Shown: piece after piece, positions 9,032 through 16,919 of the stretch | How positions within the stretch are numbered: the stretch's first letter is position 1 | Layout: each line of letters opens with the position of its first letter | Assembly: GCA_000697475.1 (NCBI GenBank) | Contig: JNEU01000820.1 | Span: 1-16,919, forward strand | Origin: Lichtheimia corymbifera B2541 | Lineage: Eukaryota; Mucoromycota; Mucoromycetes; Mucorales; Lichtheimiaceae | DNA length: 16,919 bases | Direction of reading: 5' to 3' | Translations under genes and position numbers: made by a program | Notes under the pieces: generated by a model | Told to the model about the DNA's origin: nothing | Database searches by the model: none | What the model saw: only the letters and a program-made list of their open reading frames with translations

Positions 9032-10130
9032 TTCTTGATTTGATTTGAGATGTGGAATCGTGCAATTGCTGTGCTTAGGAATTCCAGAACCGATCACCAG
9101 AACCGTTGTTACATGGTACGGGCATTCCATTGTTGCATCTATATAACTGTATGGTAAGTGAAATGGTGACAATACAGCGTTTGGATCATATAAATACGTA
9201 GTTCATGGCCGATCTTTGAAGTCTTGACTTTGGATATAGCGTCGACCATGTTGATAATGTGATTTGTGTTTTCATAATGATGTCCATAACCATGCATGTT
9301 GTTTCAATGATATGAGAAGGGTCATAGACCACCAGCAGTTTTGGATCGACATGATACTGCGGAGAAACTCCAGACTTGGGATGCTGAAAACAATTTTGGC
9401 TGACAATGTAAATGCTGCTGTAACACCGTATGTTTCATGTGTATCTGATATTGTAGTTTCCTTGTGCAGGTGTTGCGTGGATGATGCGGATGTCCGATAT
9501 AAAGCCATAGATCCAATGTGCTGCCAACTGGAAAGCCGGGTATCCGAAACCATGTTCCTGCCACCGATATGCCAAACAACCCATTGATATGTGTGTGCCA
9601 AAACGCCAATTAATATGCTGATGCTGCTGCTATCACTCAATCAAGGATCCATAATAGTTGTAGCCCCTTCAATATGCCGCAGGAATAGAGTTGCCGTGGT
9701 AAAGTGAAAAGTGATCCGTTATACATGTAGCCCAAGATGTCGTTTGCATGAGCCATCCATCGCCGCCAAGAGAGTAGAGCTGATGCTTGCCAGTGATCCC
9801 TTTGTGCTTAACAATTGTGATCACCATGGTAATCGTACTCCAATTTAACGTCGATCCAAAAGTTGCTAATAGCCTTCTTGATGTTCATGATAATGACTTC
9901 TCGACGATGAGTAATCCATATTTGCTGTTGTACGCATGCTTGATCCATTTGATGCTCAGTAGATTCAAAGTGTATCCAAAAGCTTGAAAGAGAGAGAGCA
10001 CCGATGTTTTTGAAAAGATAGATCTCAACTTGAATGCCAATATGTGATTGTGCTGTTGCCTTGTCACCGTATGAAAAGAGAACGCCATTTCATCTTGCTT
10101 GCATTGCCACGCATCGTGTCCCAAAAAAGT
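9032..10130. other. No convincing gene; possible eroded coding sequence
   Basis: Overlapping open frames occur on both strands (9264-9640, 9787-10310). One minus-strand frame from about 10042 to 9815 is open for some 76 codons and starts VEIYLFKNIGALSLSSF, which has a leucine-rich-repeat flavour. If the F-box-like relic at 10788-10981 was once a full gene, this would be its expected downstream LRR part. I see no splice junctions joining them and give this little weight. Confidence 0.3.
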
Positions 10131-10480
10131 ACCGCCATCCATGTAAGGAAATTTTGTGTCTCCATGACGACCTTGTGTCCAAAAAGAGTAACGCCATCCA
10201 TAAAGCGAAAAAATAGCCTTGTGCGAAGCGAATACCGCCATCCATAAAAAGAAAAGAGAACTCTTGTATCTTGTGACCATGGCAATACCATATCCAAACG
10301 ATGCCACCATCGATAAAAAGAAAAGAGAACTCTTGCATGTGGCCCGTGGTATCGATCCAAATGGTAACGAGACACCAATAAAAAGAAAAGAGAACTCCTG
10401 CCCTCAAAAACAGCTGCTGCTGCTGAAACGATCGCCCAAAAAGAGCCACAAGGCCTATAATGAAAAGAGCCATTGATGAG
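10131..10480. repeat. Imperfect minisatellite with ATAAAAAGAAAAGAGAACTC core
   Basis: Three copies of the 18-bp core AAAAAGAAAAGAGAACTC occur near 10245, 10315 and 10380. They are preceded by degenerate units marked by GCCATCCAT (10134, 10193, 10237) or its variants. Spacings are roughly 44-70 bp. Open frames through it on both strands (for example 10034-10483) mirror the repeat and do not look like protein. Confidence 0.7.
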
Positions 10481-10787
10481 CACTTTGGTAAATGTAAATA
10501 CTCACAATGAATATATACCATAACGCGTGACCATAACCTGCTCACAGGGACACCCCACAGACCCAGAAACAACGCATGGCATGTCATCCCAGGACGTCCA
10601 GCCTCATGTGGAGAGTGAAAGGAATCAGCATGCAGGCCCCATTCCCGTCCACGGATCCTTCAAAGTCTTATCCTCTGCATACCAAGGGCACCGGGTCCAA
10701 CGACGTCCCATCTGCTCCATGTCCAGGCTATGACGCCAAGCAATCCATGTCTTGATGTTCGTTTGCAGATACCCACTTCAAAGATGA

Positions 10788-10981
10788 TTACCGCTTGTGC
10801 CAAAACATGATCACCCAGCATGTCAAGGCGGTGTCACTATGCAGGGACATACCACAGTATCAATAACCAGGATACGCCCCCACAGTATAAAAAGACATTC
10901 GTAAGTAAATGAGCCATAAAACGATATGAGTATCTTAACGTACCCTTTCAATACGAAATCAAGTACCTCAGTGGGTAACAT
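10788..10981 (-). pseudogene. F-box-like relic
   Basis: From an ATG at 10981 the minus strand reads MLPTEVLDFVLKG, closely fitting the start of an F-box (LP-x-E-[IV]-L-x-x-[IV]). A GTACGT donor follows at 10943. A plausible acceptor (CTGCATAG) at 10837-10838 leads into DTALTCWVIMFWHKR, which resembles the second F-box helix region with its central Cys and Trp, and then TAA at 10790-10788. The F-box would bind a Skp1-like adaptor in an SCF ubiquitin ligase. This one stops right after the motif, so it is a fragment. It overlaps the last exon-like block of the neighbouring gene in another frame. Confidence 0.4.
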
Positions 10982-11345
10982 GACAAATAGACCATGAGAG
11001 GACCAAGGAAAGAAAGGACTTGCACATAGCGAATCGGTACATGGGATACAGACTTGGACTTCTCGTTGGACCTTTCAGCACCCAAGGTAGCGTCATCGAT
11101 GACCATCCAGATCCTCTCGCCGCGAGACCTGTACATGCCTATCCTTTCACTCATCACACATGAAGCCGAACGTACCTGAGAATCATCCATGCCCTGAATC
11201 TGGGCTGCAGGGTATCCCATCCGTAACGCACCAACCGCTCCAATAACGAAGCACCGAAACAACTGCCTGTATGTGAAATAGGAATAAATAAACAATAGTT
11301 CCCAAAATAAACTGTCCTTCAACTTACCAAAGGCAGCACTCCTGT
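10948..11345 (-). other. Exon-like blocks downstream of the main gene
   Basis: Two splice-bounded blocks follow the polyserine exon: 11341-11328 (donor GTAAGT at 11327) and 11266-11176 (acceptor ACATACAG, donor GTACGT). A third, 11128-10948, ends at TGA. The 11266-11176 block matches 4411-4326 of the decayed paralogue, with the acceptor at the equivalent place: CFGASLLERLVRYGWDTL against CFLGASFLERF and then, shifted, ESYGWDIL. So the ancestral gene probably extended here. In the present sequence the polyserine frame meets TGA at 11362-11360 first. A 75-nt intron (GTATCA...CTACAG, 11416-11342) would bypass it, but it joins in a frame that differs from the conserved one. Confidence 0.45.
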
Positions 11346-11359
11346 AGGGAACAGCACCC

Positions 11360-11540
11360 TCAAATGGTGATAGATGATGTTGATGATGATGCTGATGAGG
11401 GTGACAATGATGATACCCCTGATGACAATGACAAAGACGGAGATGGTGGTGGTGAATGTGGTCGTGATGGTGGGGATGGTGCTGAGGAGCGTGGTGGTGG
11501 TGAAGGTCGAGGAGTTGATGACGAGGAAGACGATGATGAT

Positions 11541-11599
<59 letters not shown>

Positions 11600-13602
11600 T
11601 GATGATGACGATGACGATGACGATGACGATGATGATGACGATGATGATGACGAGGTAACAGAAGAGGCTTGAGGTGATGGTGGTGGCATAAGATGTTGCA
11701 TAGGAGGAATGGTGGGCGAAACAAGAGGAGTGAATGGCATAGCAGCGGGCAATGGTGAAAGGATTGGAGAAACGGGATCTAAATTAAGTCCTATTAGATA
11801 GCTGTTTATGTACATAGCGTGATAGACACCGCTCCATACATACCAAGGTTCATAAAGATGGAATCAGGTGATTCGACGGCAACAGCGACACCAGGAGCGA
11901 AAGGAAGAGGAACCATGACAGGCGAAGGAAGAGGAGAGAAATCTATAAGACGACGATACATATTAGAATGAGTGTAAAAAGGTGACATCGATCAATGGAT
12001 GTATACTTACTGAGATCCATAAGGATTGGATCAGGTGATTGAACACCAACAGGGACACCAAATGCGGAATGAAGAGGAGAAAGGACAGGCGAAGGAATAG
12101 GAGAAGAGGCTATAAAGATGGAAATTCATATTAGAAAAAGTACAAAAAGGGCTATCACAAATCTTGGGTTTATACTTACCAATATCCATGTCATCAGAGA
12201 TGTCCATGAAATCGCTCAAGGTGATGCCAGCCAGCCACAAAGGCTCTTGGTAGCGTACATCGATTGGCGGTCCCATGTACGTATCCTCGTCATACACATC
12301 CTCAACGGTCAAAGCCTCGAGACTTGACGCTAAACGTATCCAAAATGCCTATGTTAGTATATACAATATATAATCTACCCCATATCCCAATAGCCTTGAA
12401 ACTTACAAAGATCATCCACCACGTCGACAAGCGAAAGGGCCTCGAATGTGTCACCTACGTTATAGAAAACCAATGTGAGATTATATATACATGGCTAATC
12501 ATAGTCTTCGATACTTACAAAGGTGATCAACATCGGCATCAGTGATGGTGGTGGTGGGAACAGAGGAAGCAGCAACAGGAACAGACAACGAAACAGGAGC
12601 AGGAGATGGAGTAGGCACAACTGGCGCTTGTGGCACAGAAGGCACGATAGGCACATTGGCGCGAGGCACAATGGCAGCAGGAACAGAAGCAGGCACAATG
12701 GCAGAAGGCACATTGGCATCAGAAGAGGAAGCAGGCACAACTGGCGCTTGAGGCGCAGAAGGCAATGAACGCACAATGGCACGAGGCACATTGGCAGGAG
12801 TAAGGGGCACAACTGGCTCATGTGGCACAGAAGGCATAATAGGCACAATGGCGCGTGGCACATTGGCAAGGGAAGAGGAGGGCACAACTGGCTCTTGAGG
12901 CACAGCTGGGAACGAAGAAGCAGGCACTAAGGCACTGGGGTTCGGCACTGAGGCACGAAGCAAAGGCACAACTGGCTCTTGGGGCACAGAAGGCATGATG
13001 GGCACATTGGCACTCAAAAGAGGCACAATGGCAGGAGCTGGCGCATGGGCACAGACGATAGGCACAATGGCACAAGGCACATTGGCAGCAGAGGAGGGCA
13101 CAACTGGCTCAGAAGGCTCAGAAGGCAACGAAGATGAAGGCACATTGGCGCAAGGCACAATGGCAGAAGCTGGCTCATAGGCACAGATAATGGGCACAAT
13201 GGCAGAAGGCACATTGGCATCAGAAGAGGAAGCAGGCACAACTGGCGCTTGGGGCACAGAAGGCAACGGAGACGAAGGCACAAAGGCCACAGAAGACGAC
13301 AAGGAGGCAACACCACGGGAACGACGCTTGAGCCAATGCTTGTCCATCCAAGCCACGAAGCATGTACCGCTTCGGGTACCAGCAGGGTCGAGATACCACC
13401 AAATGACACAAACTGTGCCACACACAAGGACAACAACGGAACACGAAAACACGCGCCAAACGACAACACGGCCTTCTTCGCCAATATAGATCATGATGAT
13501 CAGGAGCAGCAACAGCAATAGCTTTGCGTAGATAGCGTAATCGCCAAAGAAATCAGAGAGAGCCTCATCGGTGCGTTGGGAAAGGTCTTGAGAGAACGTC
13601 AT
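11360..13602 (-). CDS. Membrane-anchored Val-Pro-rich, polyserine protein (6 exons, ~636 aa)
   Basis: I do not recognise the family. Exons: 13602-12519, 12454-12407, 12329-12180, 12109-12011, 11942-11844 and 11790-11360. Introns are 64, 77, 70, 68 and 53 nt with GTAAGT or GTATGT donors and TAG acceptors. The spliced 1911 nt is exactly 637 codons including TGA. The ATG at 13602 has a CACC context and follows a pyrimidine tract. Predicted order: two hydrophobic segments (residues about 24-40 and 48-71), a basic stretch (about 88-97, LKRRSR), a Val-Pro-rich repeat region (about 105-350), an acidic linker with the conserved DTYMGPPIDVRYQEPLWLAG, two homologous 33-residue exons, a Pro/Ser region and a long Ser run. 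A two-pass membrane anchor with a long low-complexity tail is inferred; which side the tail faces is unknown. A decayed paralogue lies at 4326-5473. The 3' end is uncertain. Confidence 0.7.
11520..11655. repeat. GATGAC hexanucleotide/GAT microsatellite coding for polyserine
   Basis: A nearly pure array of GATGAC and GAT units lies within exon 6 of the main gene. On the coding strand it alternates TCA and TCG, giving an uninterrupted serine run of over 40 residues. The other two minus frames give His/Arg and Ile/Val runs, and the plus strand gives Asp or Met/Thr runs, so long open frames in every phase here are by-products. Confidence 0.9.
11844..12109 (-). repeat. Tandem exon duplication (exons 4 and 5)
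   Basis: Exons 4 (12109-12011) and 5 (11942-11844) are each 99 nt, are separated by a 68-nt intron and repeat at a 167-bp period that includes intron sequence. Both encode a Ser/Pro-rich start (SPxPSPV), a hydrophobic middle (FGVPVGV or APGVAVAV) and an SPDxIxM ending. Both are phase 1 at each end, so duplication left the frame intact. The same pair, at the same 167-bp donor spacing, is present in the decayed paralogue (5194-5099 and 5030-4932). Confidence 0.85.
12545..13300 (-). repeat. Val-Pro-rich coding minisatellite of exon 1
   Basis: On the plus strand GGCACAATGGCA and GGCACATTGGCA motifs recur throughout. On the coding strand they give a loose repeat of NVPxAIVP followed by PSVPQxPVVPxSS. 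Copy lengths vary. Two 57-bp segments, 13194-13250 and 12693-12749, are identical, pointing to recent duplication or conversion within the array. The protein repeat places VP pairs every few residues, somewhat like elastin-type sequences, but without the glycine. Confidence 0.8.
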
Positions 13603-13769
13603 GGTGACAGAAAAGCAGTGATAAAAAGAGGTGGGGAGAAAAAAAAAAGTCGGTTTGACCCCGTTAAATTTTGAAATTCAGACGCCGCTCCATGGCAACC
13701 GAACACACCCGATATCTATAGATACCATGCCGTAATTGGTAACCATATCGGGACGCCGTCCAACCGCTT
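13603..13769 (-). promoter_or_regulatory. Upstream region of the main gene
   Basis: Immediately upstream of the ATG, the minus strand has a T/C-rich tract (about 13640-13651), typical of fungal promoters near the transcription start. No convincing TATA box is placed. An inverted repeat, CCCGATAT (13708-13715) and ATATCGGG (13745-13752), lies 106-150 bp upstream, and GACGCCG occurs as a direct repeat near 13681 and 13752. Function is not shown by sequence. Confidence 0.3.
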
Positions 13770-14951
13770 TTGTGTCTTAATCAAAGTTGCTGATAAGGAT
13801 GCCTTTTATAGTCATATACAAAATTTCAAGTCACATCCATATGTGGATTGTCGAGAAACAGAGAAAAAATTCGCTCATATGGGCCATAGGAGTGGTTTTC
13901 GCACCTTCTCTGATCATCTTGGACCAATAAGCAAAGTTGTAGATCAGGTATGGTTTTATGATCGAATTTTCAATTTCAGGGTAGGTTAACATGCAGAATG
14001 CTGAGAAACGACTAACAAAAGAACATCTGCATGAGATCACATGGTCACGTGTACTGGACTAGGCTTGACTCTGACCACTGTGACGTCTTAATAGAAGTTG
14101 ACCACAAGGACTGCTTTTATAGTCACAAACAAAATTTCAGGTCACGTTCACTTGTGGATTGTCGAGAAACAGAGAAAAAATTCGCTCATGTAAGCCAACA
14201 GGGCGTGTTTTGTAGCTTCTCTGATCAACTTGGACCGGTAAGCAAAGTTGTAGATCATGCATGGTTTTATGATCGAGTTTTCAATTTGAGGGCACATTAA
14301 ATATGTAGAAAGCTAAGAATCGACTGACAGAAGGTCATCTTGAAGAGATCACATGCTCATTCCAGCAAGTGTGTAGGCTTGACTCTGGCCGCTATGATGT
14401 CTTAATCAAAGTTACCCACGAGGATTGCTTTCATAGTCATAGACAAAATTTCAAGTCACGTTGACTGGTGGCTTGACGAGAAACAGAGAAAAAATTGGCT
14501 CATATGGTACAAAGGAGTGTGTTTCACAACATCTCTGACCAACTTGAAGCAATAAGGAAAGTTGTAGAACAATGGTGGCTTTATAATGGAGTTTCCAATT
14601 TCAGGGTAGATTAACATATAGAATGCTGAGAAAATACTAGTAGAGTTTTGTTTAGAAGAGATCACGTGCTCACGTATACTAGACTAGGCTTGACTCTGAT
14701 CACTGTGGCGTCTTAGTCAAAGTTGCCCAAAAGGAGTACTTTTATAATTGTAAACAACTTTTTAGACCAAGTTGATTTGTAGCATGCTGAGAAACAGAGA
14801 AAAAACTCGCTTGTGTAGGACAAAATTCATTCTTCATATCGTCTCTAATGAACTTGGACCAATAAGCAAAGTTGTCAAATGAGGGTGGTTTTTCTGTCGA
14901 GATTTGAATGCGAAAGGTGATTGACAAGCAGAATGCTAAGAAATGATCAAT
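13770..14951. repeat. Four-copy satellite, period about 312 bp
   Basis: Units begin with CTTTTATA or CTTTCATA at 13803, 14114, 14428 and 14739 (spacings 311, 314 and 311). A partial unit end precedes the first (from about 13770). Conserved landmarks in each unit are GAGAAACAGAGAAAAAA, GCAAAGTTGT or AGGAAAGTTGT, and, in the second half of the first three units, AGGCTTGACTCTG. Units 1 and 2 share an open plus-strand frame, but differences between them are spread about equally over all three codon positions and units 3 and 4 carry stops, so there is no sign of coding selection. Confidence 0.85.
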
Positions 14952-16099
14952 ACCCCTATGCGGATTAGCAGTTGGTTCTTTATGAGCAGCAAAACGAGAT
15001 CCAACCTAGTGATTGATATTAGAGAGCTCGCATTGGATGATAGGCACAGCTCTTTGAAGTTCGAAATTAGTAGGCTTACAATAGTCTTCCAAAGTAGCTT
15101 TTAACGAACTATTAAGCAATCATTGATCATTCTAGCTTAGTTTACTATAAACGATCACCTTTCAAAGTCTAAGTACTCTTAATTATCATACAAGGAATGC
15201 ATCCAGAAGTTATGTTGTGGGTAAAGATCTTTCAGCAACGCTGAGCCTTGTAGGAAAAACCTGCGCAATTGATCTAAAGGCTCTAAAAACATGGTAGCAG
15301 AAGGGATACAGTTATCCTCGATTTACTTGTTGGCAATTTTCGCTTGCCACATATCGATAAAAGGAAGCGCTTTCTTGACCAGTGATTTAGGTACAGTAGA
15401 GATTGCTGGTTGAAGATAATATTAAGTAGTAAATTGTCAATACGTTGCTGTTCCACCGCTTGGCAGGACTTTGGTGCTCTTAAGGAGATGATTAACAATG
15501 CAGCAAACCAACAACATGAGGTGCCGGAAGCTGTCGTGAACGACGAAGGCTGGCGTCGGTTGTGCGCATCAACATTGGATCTCTTGCTATGTAGGCTCCT
15601 AGCCAAGTTCCCCATGCTTGCTAAAGAAGTAATAAGCAAACATCATATGGGCACAGATTTCCACCTCCTTATACCTAAAGCATCCAGCTGTCTCAGCAGA
15701 ATATACTAGTTTGCTTTGCCTTGCATCATAATCATTGCAGGAGTGGAAGCATTATTGGCTGTAGACTCTGTGTTCCGAACGCTTTCTCTAATAAACACAT
15801 TGAAGTGTTGTAAAAGGCATAATATATTAGGTAAAGAACACTATGATTCTAAAATATCATGTAGCATGAGCAACATGACATAGGAGATTAAGAAGGATAT
15901 GCGCATTAGTTACAGGAAGGATACTTTGGGTAAAAAATAAAAAATCATAAAATCAAAGTATTGCAGATAATAGTATAGTCCTTATATTCTTCCTTGGGTA
16001 TAGGACATTCTTTAGCATATTGGGATGCAAATCATATCACGACCAGGAGGTTACTACAACAATAATAATTAATGGGTGCTGCAGCCAATGGTCAACAGC
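14952..16099. other. No supportable gene
   Basis: Two overlapping open frames exist on opposite strands (15283-15639 minus, 15410-15709 plus). Neither shows a domain, splice signals or homology elsewhere in the window. Given the broken transposase just downstream, this may be eroded transposon sequence, but I cannot show it. Confidence 0.35.
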
Positions 16100-16617
16100 A
16101 ATGGCATACCCTGTGGATTGCGTGACATTCTCTCGGAGCGTGGTCTTAGCCAAACGAAGGGGTAATAAGATATTGCAAGCAACCTGATGGCAAGCACAAT
16201 CGTTGCGCTGTGCATGTTATGGCTGCAAAGAAAGATTTCAAAAATCAAAAGTCTCTTTTACAAGAGATCTCTGAAGACGGGAATATGGTTTTCACCATGT
16301 ATTCAAAGTATCACTGCGAGTGCAACTACATTGAAAGAATATAGGCATACTTGAAAAAGATTGCAAGGAAAGAATGTGATTACTGCTTTGCTTCACTCTA
16401 GCAGCAGGTCAAGGAGCTTGCTAACTGCATATCCATTGAGCACATAGGTAAGTACTGACGACGAGCCAGGAGGTTTATTGAGCCATACTGCAAAGGATTA
16501 GATATAGTATAAGCTAAGTGGGGCTGTCAAAAGTCAAAACATATAAGCCATCGTCGTTTGCCTGAGACTTTGGATTTGCCCAATGCTATCACACAACGTA
16601 TATCTACTGACCAATAA
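16100..16617 (+). pseudogene. Broken DDE-type transposase (C-terminal part)
   Basis: The plus strand first reads NGIPCGLRDILSERGL. After a frameshift it continues as CKQPDGKHNRCAVHVMAAKK, then DFKNQKSLLQEISED and MYSKYHCECNYIERI, and ends with SHRRLPE. This order matches the C-terminal part of a DDE-superfamily transposase widespread in fungi, where KFHCELN-x-IE and KSHRRIPE are typical (from memory). The glutamate in the NYIE motif would be the last acidic catalytic residue. The element would have cut and pasted DNA. It is dead: four in-frame stops (16342-16344, 16399-16401, 16456-16458, 16510-16512) plus the frameshift, and the N-terminal half is not recognisable upstream. Confidence 0.7.
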
Positions 16618-16704
16618 AAAGCCTCCATTCAAACCTTAAGTTATGATTTTTTTTACAAAGGGGGGTCTTTCCAGGTGACTCGAACCTTATCATTTTTGCC
16701 CTCA
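16618..16704. other. Short spacer with a B-box-like motif
   Basis: The minus strand contains GGTTCGAGTCACC (16676-16688), close to an RNA polymerase III B box but with one extra base. No tRNA or matching A box could be folded around it. Confidence 0.25.
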
Positions 16705-16919
16705 TATTGGATTTTTCCTAATCATTGGCGCCTGTTGCTTTTTCACTTGGCGTCACACGAATTTCCTTTTGGCGTTGGGGGGATATCATGATGGCGGCAC
16801 TTGAATTCAGCTTGGCCGAGAGGGTTTTTTACTTGGCGTCATGTATTTTTCCCTTTGGCGTGCCTGTCATTCATGCATGGCGTCTCTCTATTTTCACTTT
16901 GGCCGACACAATATATAAC
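16705..16919. repeat. 86-bp tandem repeat running off the right edge
   Basis: ACTTGGCGTCA occurs at 16745 and 16831, TTTGGCGT-type motifs near 16768 and 16854, and TTGGCC(G)A near 16812 and 16898, each pair 86 bp apart. A partial earlier copy is suggested by ATTTTTCCTAATCATTGGCG (from about 16711). The array is cut by the window end, so its full size is unknown. Confidence 0.65.

Noticed and set aside
11364..11672. Plus-strand open frames of polyaspartate and Met/Thr repeats
   Set aside because: They are antisense shadows of the GATGAC array. The minus strand has consistent splice sites and frame across five introns in the same place.
12523..13521. Several plus-strand open frames through the VP region, rich in Gly, Arg and Thr
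   Set aside because: They are shadows of the repeat-bearing exon on the minus strand. Their repeats follow the DNA minisatellite, and none has a better start or junction.
13831..14927. Similar 60-69 aa minus-strand frames in each 312-bp unit, and an 89 aa plus-strand frame
   Set aside because: Recurrence comes from the satellite itself. Codon-position differences between units are even, and stops interrupt other copies.
15283..15709. Overlapping plus and minus frames of about 100-118 aa
   Set aside because: They lie on opposite strands over the same bases with no domain, splice signal or duplication evidence to choose either.
16670..16695. Possible tRNA or tRNA-derived SINE from the GGTTCGAGTCACC motif
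   Set aside because: The T-arm does not pair properly, the B box has one extra base, and no A box, anticodon arm or T-run terminator fits nearby.

Overview
The window looks like nuclear DNA of a filamentous fungus, most likely Mucoromycota. The evidence is short introns (47-77 nt) with GTAAGT-type donors and TACTAAT-like branch sites on the minus strand, fragments that resemble the expanded TPR/F-box protein families of Mucorales, and a decayed fungal DDE transposase. No rRNA, tRNA, CRISPR array or bacterial operon is visible. Gene models were built by eye from open frames and splice signals. None has transcript support.

Layout. 1-2380 is gene-poor and holds a 23-bp tandem duplication and a higher-order satellite (643-1600). 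2381-3780 and 6960-7770 hold three degenerate copies of one unit, all reading on the minus strand with a shared intron-like interval. 3971-4287 is a small two-exon minus-strand gene; its 275-bp core recurs at 8040-8314, about 4.02 kb away. 4326-5473 is a decayed copy of the main gene of the window, preceded by a TPR-like relic (5571-5872). 8261-9031 is a three-exon lysine-rich gene. 9032-10981 is mostly non-coding, with a minisatellite and an F-box-like relic. 11360-13602 is the main gene: six exons encoding about 636 aa, with two N-terminal membrane segments, a long Val-Pro-rich repeat region, an acidic segment, two tandemly duplicated 33-residue exons and a polyserine C-terminal region. 13770-14951 is a four-unit satellite with a period of about 312 bp. 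16100-16617 is a broken transposase, and 16705 to the end is an 86-bp tandem repeat running off the window.

How the parts relate. I see no pathway. The region is a duplication-rich accessory locus. A membrane-anchored low-complexity protein gene has an intact copy and a decayed copy, both inheriting the same internal exon duplication with the same 167-bp period. The small gene and the degenerate units downstream of it were copied together in a segmental duplication of about 4 kb. Several TPR/F-box-like fragments lie between them. The most notable biology is exon-level tandem duplication through symmetric phase-1 introns in a rapidly changing gene family, and several independent satellite arrays.
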